Assembly (NCBI RefSeq): GCF_012163145.1
Contig: NZ_JAAVTX010000004.1
Span: 620,001 to 684,000, forward strand
DNA: 64,000 nucleotides
Origin: Falsiroseomonas frigidaquae
Lineage (GTDB): Bacteria; Pseudomonadota; Alphaproteobacteria; Acetobacterales; Acetobacteraceae
Direction: 5' to 3'
Below the pieces are notes generated by a model that searched no databases, had not been told where the DNA came from, and saw only the letters and a program-made list of their open reading frames with translations. The position numbers and the translations under genes were made by a program. Positions 1-8,268 of this stretch are shown piece after piece (within the stretch, counting starts at the first letter, position 1; each line of letters begins with the position of its first letter).

Positions 1-513
1 CTGGCGCGCGCCGCCAAGGGATTCGGTGTCGCCACCATCCTGACCACCGTTGCCGCCAAGGGCTTCTCCGGCCCGATGTTCGAGGAGGTGACGGCCCCCT
101 TCCCGGACCTGCCGCTGCTGGACCGCACCAGCATGAATGCGTGGGAGGATGCGGCGGTGACGGCGGAGGTGAACCGCCTCGGCAAGTCCCGGATCGTGCT
201 CAGCGGGCTCTGGACCTCGGTCTGCATCGTCGGCCCCGCGCTGTCCGCGCGCGACCAGGGCTTCGACGTCTATGTAGTGGCCGATGCCTGCGGCGATGTC
301 TCGGCTGAAGCGCATGACCGCGCGATGGACCGGATGGTGCAGGCCGGCTGCGTGCCGATGACCTCGCTGCAATACATGCTGGAGCTGCAGCGCGACTGGG
401 CGCGGGCCGAGACCTACGACATGACGACCGGCGTGGCCCGCCAGCTCGGCGGGGCCTATGGCATCGGCATCACCTATGCAAAGTCCATGTTCGGCGCCAG
501 CGAAGGGCATTGA
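1..513 (+). CDS. Isochorismatase-like cysteine hydrolase (5' end missing)
   Basis: The frame is open from the first base, so the N-terminus lies outside the window. About 170 residues remain. They contain the isochorismatase-fold signature with the probable nucleophilic cysteine in GLWTSVCIVGPA, followed by the conserved VVADACGDVSAEAHDRAMDRM segment. Members of this fold hydrolyse amides or isochorismate in the cytosol. The closest general match by motif is the YcaC-like branch, whose substrates are mostly unknown. It begins a co-directional run with the XapX and amidohydrolase genes. The family is clear; the substrate is not. Confidence 0.85.
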   Translation: MARAAKGFGVATILTTVAAKGFSGPMFEEVTAPFPDLPLLDRTSMNAWEDAAVTAEVNRLGKSRIVLSGLWTSVCIVGPALSARDQGFDVYVVADACGDVSAEAHDRAMDRMVQAGCVPMTSLQYMLELQRDWARAETYDMTTGVARQLGGAYGIGITYAKSMFGASEGH

Positions 514-520
514 GACGCAG

Positions 521-757
521 ATGGCGCCCTACATCATCTCGACGCTGCTCGGGCTCGGCGTGGGCGTCACCTATGGGCTGTTCGGCGTGCGCTCTCCCGC
601 ACCACCGGTGATCGCGCTGCTCGGCCTGCTTGGCATGCTGGTGGGCGAACAGGCGGTCGGATGGTGGCGCGGCCATGTCGACCTGGCGCAGGCCGTGTCG
701 CGCATCTGCACGCACGGCACGCATCAGGCGAAACCGGAAGGGAAGCACGAGACATGA
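521..757 (+). CDS. XapX domain (DUF1427) small membrane protein
   Basis: This 78-residue protein starts with two hydrophobic helices separated by the XapX core (GLLVGxxYGLFGVRSPAPPVIALLGLLGMLVG pattern, here YGLFGVRSPAPP). The upstream in-frame ATG would add 21 residues overlapping the preceding gene, so the start at 521, just after that gene's stop, is preferred. The hydrophilic tail has two His and one Cys. Its stop overlaps the next gene's ATG (ATGA). XapX proteins often sit beside isochorismatase-like hydrolases and amidohydrolases, as here. Their function is not known. Confidence 0.8.
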   Translation: MAPYIISTLLGLGVGVTYGLFGVRSPAPPVIALLGLLGMLVGEQAVGWWRGHVDLAQAVSRICTHGTHQAKPEGKHET

Positions 758-2622
758 CCGACGGGCACGACCTCATCCTCGTCAATGGCCGCTTCACCAC
801 GCTGGACCGCGCGAACCCGGCGCCGGAAGCTGTCGCCATCGCCGGCGGCCGCTTCGCCGGGGTGGGCGACCTGCGCGATCTGCGCGACGGCGCCGGCCCT
901 GCCACGCGGGTGATCGACCTCGGCGGTCGCCGCGTCATCCCCGGGCTGATCGACAGCCACATGCACATCATCCGCGGCGGGCTGAACTACAACATGGAGC
1001 TGCGCTGGGACGGCGTGGCAAGTCTTGCGGATGCCATGGCTATGCTGCGCGCCCAGGTGGCGGTGACGCCGCCGCCGCAATGGGTCCGCGTGGTCGGCGG
1101 GTTTACGCGGCATCAATTTGCCGAGAAGCGCCTGCCGACGATCGAGGAGCTGAACGCCGCGGCGCCCGACACGCCGGTCTTCATCCTGCACCTGTATGAC
1201 CGCGCCTTGCTGAACGCCGCGGCACTTCGCGTCGTCGGCTATACGAAGGACACGCCGGACCCGCCGGGCGGCGAGATCCAGCGCGATGCCGCGGGCAACC
1301 CCACCGGGCTGCTGCTGGCGCGCCCCAACGCCACCATCCTGTATGCCACGCTGGCGCGTGGCCCGAAGCTGCCGCCGGATTACCAGCTGAACTCCACGCG
1401 GCATTTCCTGCGGGAGATGAACCGGCTCGGCGTCACCGGCGTGATCGATGCAGGCGGCGGCTTCCAGAACTACCCCGAGGATTACGAGATCATCCGCAAG
1501 CTGCATGCGGATGGGGAGCTGACGCTGCGCATTGCCTACAACCTGTTCACCCAGAAGAAGGGCGAGGAGGTTGCGGACTTCACCCGCTGGGCCGGCATGG
1601 TTCAGCCCGGGCAGGGCGATGACAGCCTTCGCCACAATGGCGCCGGCGAGATGCTGGTCTTCTCCGCCGCCGATTTCGAAGATTTCCGGGAGCCGCGCCC
1701 GGAGCTGCCGGCGGAGATGGAGGCGGAGCTCGAGCAGGTGGTCCGCGTGCTGGTCGCCAACCGCTGGCCCTGGCGCCTGCACGCCACCTATGACGAGACG
1801 ATCACCCGCGCGCTGGATGTCTTCGAGAAGGTCAACCGCGACCAGCCGATCGATGGCCTGCACTGGATCTTCGACCATTGCGAGACCATCAGCGACCGCA
1901 ACATCGACCGCGTCGCGGCGCTCGGCGGCGGCATCGCGGTGCAGCACCGCATGATGTACCAGGGCGAGGATTTTGCGGAGCGCTACGGCGCGGAGGCGAC
2001 GGCGCATACGCCGCCGATCGCGCGCATGCTGGCCAGCGGCGCCAAAGTCGGCGCAGGCACGGATGCGACGCGCGTCGCCAGCTACAACCCCTGGGTCTCA
2101 CTGGCCTGGCTGGTCACCGGCCGCACCCTTGGCGGTCTGCGGATGTACCCCCCCGCGAACCGCCTGGATCGCGAGCAGGCGCTGCGGCTGTGGACCGAGC
2201 AGAACACCTGGTTCTCGACGGAGGAAGGCAAGAAGGGCCAGATCAAGGTGGGCCAGCTCGCCGACCTCGCCGTGCTGTCCGAGGATTTTTTCAGCGTGCC
2301 GGAAGAGCGCATCCTGCATCTGGAATCCGTGCTGACGCTGCTCGGCGGCAGGGTGGTGCATGGGGCGGGCGACTTCGCCGACCTCGCCCCCGCGCTGCCG
2401 GCGGCGATGCCGGACTGGTCGCCGGTGCGCCGCTTCGGCGGCTACCAGCGCGGCACGCCACGGCTGATGGCGGATGATGCGGCAACGGCGGCCGCCTGTG
2501 GCTGCGCCAGCGCCTGCGCCGTGCATGGCCATGCGCATGGGCGGGCCTGGGGCGCGGAGGCGCCGGCCACCGATGCCGCCGGCTTCTGGGGCGCCTTCGG
2601 CTGCGGATGCTGGGCGATATGA
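754..2622 (+). CDS. Amidohydrolase family 3 (YtcJ-like) metal-dependent hydrolase
   Basis: This 622-residue protein starts with a composite beta domain (residues 5-60) leading into the metal-binding GLIDSHMH motif near residue 70. The TIM-barrel body carries further His/Asp ligands (LHWIFDHCE, AVQHRMM, GAGTDATR), and a final beta segment (QLADLAVLSEDFF) is typical of amidohydrolase family 3. These enzymes hydrolyse amide or carbamate bonds. A C-terminal extension of about 40 residues is rich in Cys and His (CGCASACAVHGHAHG, then FGCGCWAI). The start is the ATG in the ATGA overlap with the XapX gene; a longer frame begins at 661 but lies inside that gene. Substrate unknown. Confidence 0.88.
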   Translation: MTDGHDLILVNGRFTTLDRANPAPEAVAIAGGRFAGVGDLRDLRDGAGPATRVIDLGGRRVIPGLIDSHMHIIRGGLNYNMELRWDGVASLADAMAMLRAQVAVTPPPQWVRVVGGFTRHQFAEKRLPTIEELNAAAPDTPVFILHLYDRALLNAAALRVVGYTKDTPDPPGGEIQRDAAGNPTGLLLARPNATILYATLARGPKLPPDYQLNSTRHFLREMNRLGVTGVIDAGGGFQNYPEDYEIIRKLHADGELTLRIAYNLFTQKKGEEVADFTRWAGMVQPGQGDDSLRHNGAGEMLVFSAADFEDFREPRPELPAEMEAELEQVVRVLVANRWPWRLHATYDETITRALDVFEKVNRDQPIDGLHWIFDHCETISDRNIDRVAALGGGIAVQHRMMYQGEDFAERYGAEATAHTPPIARMLASGAKVGAGTDATRVASYNPWVSLAWLVTGRTLGGLRMYPPANRLDREQALRLWTEQNTWFSTEEGKKGQIKVGQLADLAVLSEDFFSVPEERILHLESVLTLLGGRVVHGAGDFADLAPALPAAMPDWSPVRRFGGYQRGTPRLMADDAATAAACGCASACAVHGHAHGRAWGAEAPATDAAGFWGAFGCGCWAI

Positions 2623-3008
2623 GGGCGCTGCTGGCGACAACCTGGCTGCCGCGGCTCGCGCTGCTTGGCCTCTGCGCCGCCTATATCCAGGGCGGGCTGA
2701 ACAAGCTGCTGGATTTCAACGGCGCGGTGGCGGAGGCCGCGCATTTCGGGCTGCCGCTGCCTGCTGCGACAGCCGCGCTGACCATCCTGCTGGAACTCGG
2801 CGCAAGTGGGCTGGTGCTCTCCGGCCGCTACCGAGCGGCAGGCGCGCTGGCGCTGGCCGGCTTCACCCTGGCCGCCACCTTCATCGCCAACCGCTTCTGG
2901 ACACTTCCCGCGGGGCATGAGCGCTTCATGACGGCGAACGGCTTCTTCGAACATCTCGGCCTGGTCGGCGGCTTCCTGCTCGTCGCCTGGCGGGACGCCA
3001 CGCGATGA
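2619..3008 (+). CDS. DoxX family membrane protein
   Basis: This 129-residue protein has four predicted membrane helices and the DoxX features of an early YIQGGLNKLLDF loop and a mid-protein ILLELGASGLVLSGRY segment. The chosen ATG overlaps the amidohydrolase stop (ATGA); an alternative ATG lies 12 bases upstream. The stop overlaps the following MFS gene by four bases, so the three genes are probably translationally coupled. DoxX proteins are inner-membrane proteins tied to redox or sulfur metabolism in a few cases. The role here is unknown. Confidence 0.82.
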   Translation: MRALLATTWLPRLALLGLCAAYIQGGLNKLLDFNGAVAEAAHFGLPLPAATAALTILLELGASGLVLSGRYRAAGALALAGFTLAATFIANRFWTLPAGHERFMTANGFFEHLGLVGGFLLVAWRDATR

Positions 3009-4612
3009 GCGAGCCCAGCGCCTTCGCGCCCTTGCGCCACAAGGTTTTCGCCGTGCTCTGGACGGCGACCGTGCTGGGCAATATCGGCACATGGATGCGC
3101 GATGTCGGCTCCGGCTGGCTGATGACCTCGCTCGCGCCATCCCCGGTGATGGTGGCGCTGGTGCAGGCGGCGAGCACGCTGCCGGTCTTCATCCTCGCGC
3201 TGCCGGCCGGTGCGCTGGCGGATCTGATGGACCGCCGCCGCCTGCTGATCGGCGTGCAGGCCTTCCTCGGCGTCGTCGCGCTGACGCTCGCAATCACCAC
3301 GGCGCTGGGAATGATGACGCCCTGGCTGCTGCTGGTGCTGGTGCTGGCCGGTGGGGCGGGTGCCGCGCTCGGCGCGCCCGCATGGCAGTCCTCGGTGCCG
3401 GAGATGGTGCCGCGCGCCGATCTGCGGCCAGCCATCGCACTAAACTCGCTCGGCGTGAATGTCAGCCGCGCCATCGGGCCGGCGCTGGGCGGCGTCATCG
3501 TTGCGACGCTGGGCGTGGCGGCGACCTACCTTGCGGATGCGATCAGCTACGTCATCGTCATCGCCGCGCTGCTCTGGTGGCGGCGCAGCGCGCCGGTGGT
3601 GGAAGGGCCGCGCGAAAGCCTGCCGGGGGCGATGCAGGCGGGGCTGCGCTATGCGCTGCATGCGCCCGCCCTGCGCCGCGTGCTGCTGCGCGCCGCCGTC
3701 TTCTTCGCCTGCGGCGCCGCGCATTGGGCTCTGCTGCCGCTACTGGCGCGGCAGACGCTGGCCGGCGGCCCGGGGCTCTATGGCTTCATGCTGGCGGCGA
3801 TCGGCGCTGGCGCTGTGCTGGGCGCCGTGCTGATGCCCTGGCTGCGGACGCGGCTCGGCGGCGCGGAGGGTCTGATGCGGTTCGGCGCGCTCGGCAGTGC
3901 CGTGGCGCAGGCCGGGCTGGCGCTGGCGACCACGGGTATCCTCGCCGTGCTGCTGTGCCTGCTGGCGGGCATCGCCTGGATCACCGTGCTGACCACGCTG
4001 AACGCCACGGTCCAGGCCGTACTGCCGAACTGGGTGCGCGGGCGCGGGCTGGCGCTGTACCTCACGGTGTTTTCCGGCGCGATGGCATTGGGCAGCCTGG
4101 GCTGGGGCCAGCTGGCCAGCTGGCTCGGCATCCCCGGCGCGCTGCTGGTCGCGGCCGCGGGCGGCGCGGCTGCGGTGCTGCTGGCACGTATCCTGCCATT
4201 GCCCTCGGGCGAGGATGAACTCGACCCGTCCCACCACTGGCCCGACCCGCATGCGGTCGTGGCGGAGCCGGCCGAGCGGGGACCGGTCGCCGTCCAGGTG
4301 GCCTACCGCGTCGCGCCGGAGCGGCACGCCGCCTTCGATGCCGCGATCCGCCCACTCGGGCAGATCCGCCGTCGCGATGGCGCACTGGCCTGGTCGGTCT
4401 ACGTCGATGCCGCGGACCCGGAACGCATCATCGAGTGGTTCGTGCTGGCGAGTTGGGCAGAACACCTGCGCCAGCATGGGCGCGTCACGGTTGCGGACCG
4501 CGCCGTTCAGCAGGCAGTGGCCGCGCTGCATGAGGGCGATGCGCCACCGCAAGTCACGCATCTGCTCGGCCTGTCAGCTTCCACTGCCGCGCGGCCCGCC
4601 AAGCCCGCGTGA
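3005..4612 (+). CDS. MFS transporter of the EntS-like MFS_3 family with C-terminal ABM-like domain
   Basis: This 535-residue protein has 10-12 hydrophobic helices in residues 15-400 with an MFS loop (ADLMDRRRLL) after helix 2 and a GNIGTWMRDVGSGWLM start typical of the MFS_3/EntS group. Residues about 420-520 form a soluble dimeric-alpha/beta-barrel-like tail (QVAYRVAPERHAAFDAAI ... SVYVDAADPERIIEWF). This resembles antibiotic-biosynthesis-monooxygenase folds and is a known appendage of this family. It overlaps the DoxX gene by ATGA and ends the operon. Family members export siderophores or small organic molecules. The substrate cannot be read from sequence. Confidence 0.85.
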   Translation: MSEPSAFAPLRHKVFAVLWTATVLGNIGTWMRDVGSGWLMTSLAPSPVMVALVQAASTLPVFILALPAGALADLMDRRRLLIGVQAFLGVVALTLAITTALGMMTPWLLLVLVLAGGAGAALGAPAWQSSVPEMVPRADLRPAIALNSLGVNVSRAIGPALGGVIVATLGVAATYLADAISYVIVIAALLWWRRSAPVVEGPRESLPGAMQAGLRYALHAPALRRVLLRAAVFFACGAAHWALLPLLARQTLAGGPGLYGFMLAAIGAGAVLGAVLMPWLRTRLGGAEGLMRFGALGSAVAQAGLALATTGILAVLLCLLAGIAWITVLTTLNATVQAVLPNWVRGRGLALYLTVFSGAMALGSLGWGQLASWLGIPGALLVAAAGGAAAVLLARILPLPSGEDELDPSHHWPDPHAVVAEPAERGPVAVQVAYRVAPERHAAFDAAIRPLGQIRRRDGALAWSVYVDAADPERIIEWFVLASWAEHLRQHGRVTVADRAVQQAVAALHEGDAPPQVTHLLGLSASTAARPAKPA

Positions 4613-4848
4613 GTGCGAGACATGCGGCGATGGACCACGCCGCGCAAGCGGATGGCTCGGCGCCGCCAGCCGGCAGCATCGATGCGCCGCCCTGATGCTG
4701 ACCCATCCGCCGAACGAGAGAGGCACCTTCGGCCCCTTGCCGGTGCGGCCATACTTTACCTCGAGCGACACCACCGGCATCTTGCGCGGGGTTGATCCTG
4801 GCTGCCCGGCGCAAGGCAGGCGCGGCTTGCTGATACCCCGGGACACCG

Positions 4849-4863
4849 GACGTGCCGCACGTC
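4849..4863 (-). terminator. Small hairpin after the GntR gene
   Basis: A perfect six-base stem with a three-base loop (GACGTG-CCG-CACGTC) lies 16 bases past the stop of the minus-strand GntR gene, in the 266-base gap between convergent genes. No T-run follows in either direction, so termination function is only plausible. Nothing else was recognised in 4613-4878. Confidence 0.3.
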
Positions 4864-4878
4864 GGCCTGGCGGCCGCG

Positions 4879-5580
4879 TCAACGGCGCGGCTGCTGCTGC
4901 CCAGCCAGGAACTTCTGAACATAAAGCTGCCGGGCGCGCTCCATATGCGTCACGGCAAGATGCTCCAGCACCTCCCGGTCCCGATCGCGCAGGGCCTTCA
5001 CCATGGCCTCGTGCTCCGCGCAGGCCTGCGCCAGGGCGCCCGGATCGGCGGCGCCGTAGGCACGGGCGGGGAAGCTCAGCCAGTCGTGCAGGCGGATCGA
5101 CTCAGCCAGATAAGGGTTGTCGCAAAGGCCGAAGATCAGGCGGTGGAAGACCATGTTCTCGCGGTGGATGCGGATCAGGTCGCCACTGCGCGCAGCTGTC
5201 GCATGCGCCTTCATGGCCGCGCTCACCTCCGCCAGGCGCGAGCGGGGGACGGGCAGCACGATGGCCCGGGCCGCCGCCTGGTGCAGCACGGCACGCATCG
5301 CATAGAGGTCATTCAGCTCCGCCGCCGTGAACAGCGGCAGCTCCGCGCCACGATGGCGCGGCTTCGTCACCACGCCGAGGCGCTGCAACTCCGCCAGCGC
5401 CGCACGCACCACGTGCCGCTTGGCGTCGTAATCCTCCATCAGGTGATCCTCGATCAGCCTGGTTCGCGGCAGGATCCGGCCGCGGATGATGTCGGTCTCG
5501 ATGGCCGCGATCACCGCCAGAACCTGCTCCGGCAGTTCGACGTCGCGCGTCGTGCGCGGAAGATGGGGTGAATTCTGCAC
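4879..5580 (-). CDS. GntR family transcriptional regulator, FCD subfamily
   Basis: This 233-residue protein has an N-terminal winged helix-turn-helix (residues about 18-85, IIRGRILPRTRLIEDHLMEDY followed by RHVVRAALAELQRLGVV). An all-helical FCD effector domain (residues about 95-220) contains the expected metal/ligand residues (LYAMRAVLHQAAARA, FHRLIF, EHEAMVKALRDRD). FCD members bind carboxylic acids and usually repress a neighbouring catabolic operon. It is divergent from the aldehyde dehydrogenase operon, with an AT-rich palindrome in between. It probably controls that operon and itself. Confidence 0.9.
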   Translation of the reverse strand: MQNSPHLPRTTRDVELPEQVLAVIAAIETDIIRGRILPRTRLIEDHLMEDYDAKRHVVRAALAELQRLGVVTKPRHRGAELPLFTAAELNDLYAMRAVLHQAAARAIVLPVPRSRLAEVSAAMKAHATAARSGDLIRIHRENMVFHRLIFGLCDNPYLAESIRLHDWLSFPARAYGAADPGALAQACAEHEAMVKALRDRDREVLEHLAVTHMERARQLYVQKFLAGQQQPRR

Positions 5581-5603
5581 GGGCGGCGCGATCCCTCTGC
5601 ATC

Positions 5604-5615
5604 ATTATCGATAAT
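5604..5615. promoter_or_regulatory. Palindromic candidate GntR operator
   Basis: ATTATCGATAAT is a perfect 12-base palindrome and conspicuously AT-rich against the surrounding sequence. It lies 24 bases upstream of the GntR start and 89 bases upstream of the aldehyde dehydrogenase start. FCD regulators typically bind such short AT-rich inverted repeats. The assignment is inference from position and symmetry. Confidence 0.5.
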
Positions 5616-5617
5616 AT

Positions 5618-5633
5618 TGTGACCCATATCACC
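5618..5633. promoter_or_regulatory. CRP/FNR-like inverted repeat
   Basis: TGTGACCCATATCACC has the form TGTGA-N6-TCACC, one base from the classical CRP consensus half-site pair TGTGA-N6-TCACA. It adjoins the 12-base palindrome in the same divergent control region. It could be a CRP/FNR-family site or a second element for the local regulator. No functional evidence is available. Confidence 0.35.
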
Positions 5634-5703
5634 GACATCGACGGCCTTTGCAAGCCGGGCGGGCCGGCGCAAACCCTCGGGCCAAGCAACCGAGGAACGC
5701 CGC

Positions 5704-7149
5704 ATGGATACGCTACCGCCTTCCACCAGAGGGGAGGAGCTCATCAGCAGCGACCCCGCCACGGGCGAGGAGGTGGGCCGCGTTCGCGTCACGACCGCCG
5801 GGGAGCTCGACCGCATGGTCGAACGGGCCTGGCACGCCTTCCACAATTCGGGCTGGAAAGCGCTGCTGCCGCACCGCCGCGCCCTGGTGCTGCAGGCCAT
5901 CGCGGATGGGCTGGTGGCGGAGAAGGAAGCCCTGGCGCGGCTGCAGATGCGCGACAACGGCAAGCCGCTGGCCGAATGCCGCGCCATGGTGGAAAGCGCC
6001 ATCGGCACCTTCCGCTACTACGCCGGCGTCTGCGAGACGATCGAGACGGATGTGACACCGCCGCGCGGCGACTATGTCTCCTTCACCCTGCTGGAGCCGT
6101 TCGGCGTGGTCGCCTGCATCACGCCGTGGAATTCGCCGATCATGAACGATGCCACCAAGGTGGCGCCCGCGCTGGCGGCCGGCAATGCCGTGCTGCTGAA
6201 GCCCTCCGAGGATTCGCCGCTGCTGGCGCCGGAACTCGCCCGCATCGCCCGCCAGGCCGGGTTGCCGGAGGGGATGCTGCAGGTGGTGCAGGGCAAGGGC
6301 GCGGAGATCGGCGCGGCGCTGGTCGCGCATCCCGGCGTGCGGATGATCTCCTTCACCGGCGGCACCGTGACGGGCCGCGCCATCGGCCGCGTGGCCGGGG
6401 AACGCCTGGTGCCGGCGGCGCTGGAGCTGGGCGGCAAGAGCCCGCATGTGGTCTTCGCCGATGCCGATCTCGATCACGCGGTGGCAGCCGTCGTCGCCGG
6501 CATCTTCGGCTCCGCCGGCCAGTCCTGCGTCGCCGGGTCGCGCCTGCTCATCGAGGCGTCGGTCTATGACGACGTGCTGCGCCGTGTCGTTGCGCGTGCC
6601 GAGACGCTGCGCGTCGCGGCACCGGATGCGGAAGGGGTGGAGATGGGCCCCCTCGCCTCCTTCCACCACCGCGACCGAGTGATCCGCTTCGTCGACCGCG
6701 CGCGGGCCGAGGGCGGGCGCATCCTGTGCGGCGGTTGCGTGCCGGACGGCGCGGAGTATGCCCGCGGCGCCTACTACCTGCCGACGGTGATCGATGGCCT
6801 CGGCATGGACTCCCTGACCTGCCAGGAGGAGGCCTTCGGACCCGTCCTGGTCGCCCTGCCCTTCAAGGACGAGGCCGACCTCATCGCCCAGGCGAATGAC
6901 ACGGCCTTCGGCCTTGCCTGTGGAATCTGGACCGAGAGCTTCAAGCGGGCCTGGCGCATCGGCCGCGCGCTGGAAGCCGGCTCGGTCTGGATCAACACCT
7001 ACAAGCAATCCGTCACCACCACGCCCTTCGGCGGCTTCAAGAACAGCGGAATCGGTCGCGAGAAGGGCATCGACGGCCTCCGCCTCTACGCACAGGTGAA
7101 GAGCATGTATTTCGGTCTGCATCAGAACCCCATGTCGGTGGCACGGTAG
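5704..7149 (+). CDS. NAD(P)-dependent aldehyde dehydrogenase
   Basis: This 481-residue protein is full length for the family and carries all landmarks: ITPWNSP (catalytic-site Asn, about residue 142), the nucleotide-binding FTGGTVTGRAI segment, LELGGKSP (general base Glu, about 242) and GQSCVAGSR (catalytic Cys, about 275). It oxidises an aldehyde to a carboxylate in the cytosol. It is first in an operon with an SDR, RraA-type aldolase and hydroxyacid dehydrogenases, suggesting that it removes an aldehyde produced by the aldolase or SDR. Its substrate is not predictable. Regulation is probably by the divergent GntR protein. Confidence 0.93.
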   Translation: MDTLPPSTRGEELISSDPATGEEVGRVRVTTAGELDRMVERAWHAFHNSGWKALLPHRRALVLQAIADGLVAEKEALARLQMRDNGKPLAECRAMVESAIGTFRYYAGVCETIETDVTPPRGDYVSFTLLEPFGVVACITPWNSPIMNDATKVAPALAAGNAVLLKPSEDSPLLAPELARIARQAGLPEGMLQVVQGKGAEIGAALVAHPGVRMISFTGGTVTGRAIGRVAGERLVPAALELGGKSPHVVFADADLDHAVAAVVAGIFGSAGQSCVAGSRLLIEASVYDDVLRRVVARAETLRVAAPDAEGVEMGPLASFHHRDRVIRFVDRARAEGGRILCGGCVPDGAEYARGAYYLPTVIDGLGMDSLTCQEEAFGPVLVALPFKDEADLIAQANDTAFGLACGIWTESFKRAWRIGRALEAGSVWINTYKQSVTTTPFGGFKNSGIGREKGIDGLRLYAQVKSMYFGLHQNPMSVAR

Positions 7150-7155
7150 ACGGCC

Positions 7156-8184
7156 ATGGCACGCAAGGAATCCGCAGCTGTCCCGGTGAAGGACAGCAAG
7201 GTCATGGTCATCGGCGGCGCCAGCCTGGTCGGCTCCGCCACGGTCGAGGAACTGCTGTCGCGCGGCGCGACGCAGGTCGTGATCTACGACAACCTGTCCT
7301 TCGACGGCGAAGCCAATATCGCACATCTGAAGGGCGACCCCCGCGTCAAGGTGGTGCAGGGCGACATCCTGAAGCTGCACCAGCTTCTGGCGGCGACCGA
7401 GGGCCTGGACGGCATCGTCCACCTCGCCGCCTTCATGACGCTGAACTTCGACCGCGACCCCTGGGGCGGCATCGACGTGAACATCCGCGGCCTGCAGAAC
7501 GTGCTGGAGGCCTGCCGCGCCAACCGGGTGAAGAAGCTGGTCTTCGCCTCCTCCAACGCCGTCTATGGCTATGGCCACGGCGTGAAGGGCGACCTGGTGG
7601 AGGACACCCCCTTCCACGCCGCCGGCGCTCCGCCCGCCGCAATCCTGTACGGCGCCAGCAAGATCATGGGCGAGCAGCTGTGCCGCGACGCCCATCGCAA
7701 GCACGGCCAGGATTACGTCGTGCTGCGCTACTCCACCGTCTATGGCGAGCGCCAGCACTACCGCGCGGCCAATGCGCTCTACATCGTCGAGACGCATGAT
7801 GCCATCAAGCGTGGCGAGCGGCCGAAGGTGATCGGCGACGGCAGCGAGACCAAGCACTTCGTCTATGTCGGCGACCTGGCACGCGCCAATTGCATGGCGC
7901 TGGAGGCGCCGGCGACCGATGTCGCCGTCAACACCTCCGGCCCCGCCCCGGTGACGACGCTGGAGCTGGTGACGCTGGTGGCGGAGCTGACCGGCCGCCC
8001 CGACCTGAAGGCGGAGCTGGTGCAGCCCGATCCGACCAAGGTGCGCCTGACCTCCGGTGGCGCCTTCACCATCGTCCACAAGGCGGCCAAGGACGCCATC
8101 GGCTGGGAGCCGCAGGTGGATATGCGCGAGGGCCTGCGCCGCCTGCTTGCCTGGCGCGACGCATCCCTGACCAACGCGGGCTAG
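7156..8184 (+). CDS. NAD-dependent epimerase/dehydratase (extended SDR)
   Basis: This 342-residue extended SDR has a Rossmann glycine motif near the N-terminus (VIGGASLVGSATVEELL), DNLSFDGEANI for NAD ribose recognition, a catalytic SSNAVYG serine region and YGASK as the Tyr-xxx-Lys pair (about residue 174). The fold resembles nucleotide-sugar 4-epimerases. However, the catabolic context (aldehyde dehydrogenase six bases upstream, aldolase and hydroxyacid dehydrogenases downstream) makes a small-molecule dehydrogenase or lactone-forming role as likely. A stem-loop follows the stop before the Bug gene. Confidence 0.88.
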   Translation: MARKESAAVPVKDSKVMVIGGASLVGSATVEELLSRGATQVVIYDNLSFDGEANIAHLKGDPRVKVVQGDILKLHQLLAATEGLDGIVHLAAFMTLNFDRDPWGGIDVNIRGLQNVLEACRANRVKKLVFASSNAVYGYGHGVKGDLVEDTPFHAAGAPPAAILYGASKIMGEQLCRDAHRKHGQDYVVLRYSTVYGERQHYRAANALYIVETHDAIKRGERPKVIGDGSETKHFVYVGDLARANCMALEAPATDVAVNTSGPAPVTTLELVTLVAELTGRPDLKAELVQPDPTKVRLTSGGAFTIVHKAAKDAIGWEPQVDMREGLRRLLAWRDASLTNAG

Positions 8185-8192
8185 CCACGGCT

Positions 8193-8216
8193 GGGGCCGG
8201 CAGCACGCCCGGCCCC
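8193..8216 (+). terminator. Stem-loop between SDR and Bug genes
   Basis: An eight-base GC stem (GGGGCCGG / CCGGCCCC) with an eight-base loop is followed by TT. It sits in the 84-base gap after the epimerase stop. It may be an intrinsic terminator, an attenuator, or a 3' stabilising hairpin that lets receptor and enzyme levels differ. Confidence 0.45.
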
Positions 8217-8268
8217 TTCCCCGCGCCTGGCTGCGCGGCGGATTTGTAGAACTGACGAGGAAACGAAC

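Noticed and set aside
3005-4612. MFS transporter with soluble C-terminal domain as a novel fusion
   Set aside because: This two-part layout is normal for the MFS_3 family, so it is not new.
4574-4780. Minus-strand frame starting MPVVSLEVKYGRT, resembling the N-terminus of a 4-oxalocrotonate tautomerase
   Set aside because: The Pro-1 start is suggestive, but nothing after the first 13 residues matches the family, and the frame runs into the MFS gene. Likely coincidence or an unrecoverable fragment.
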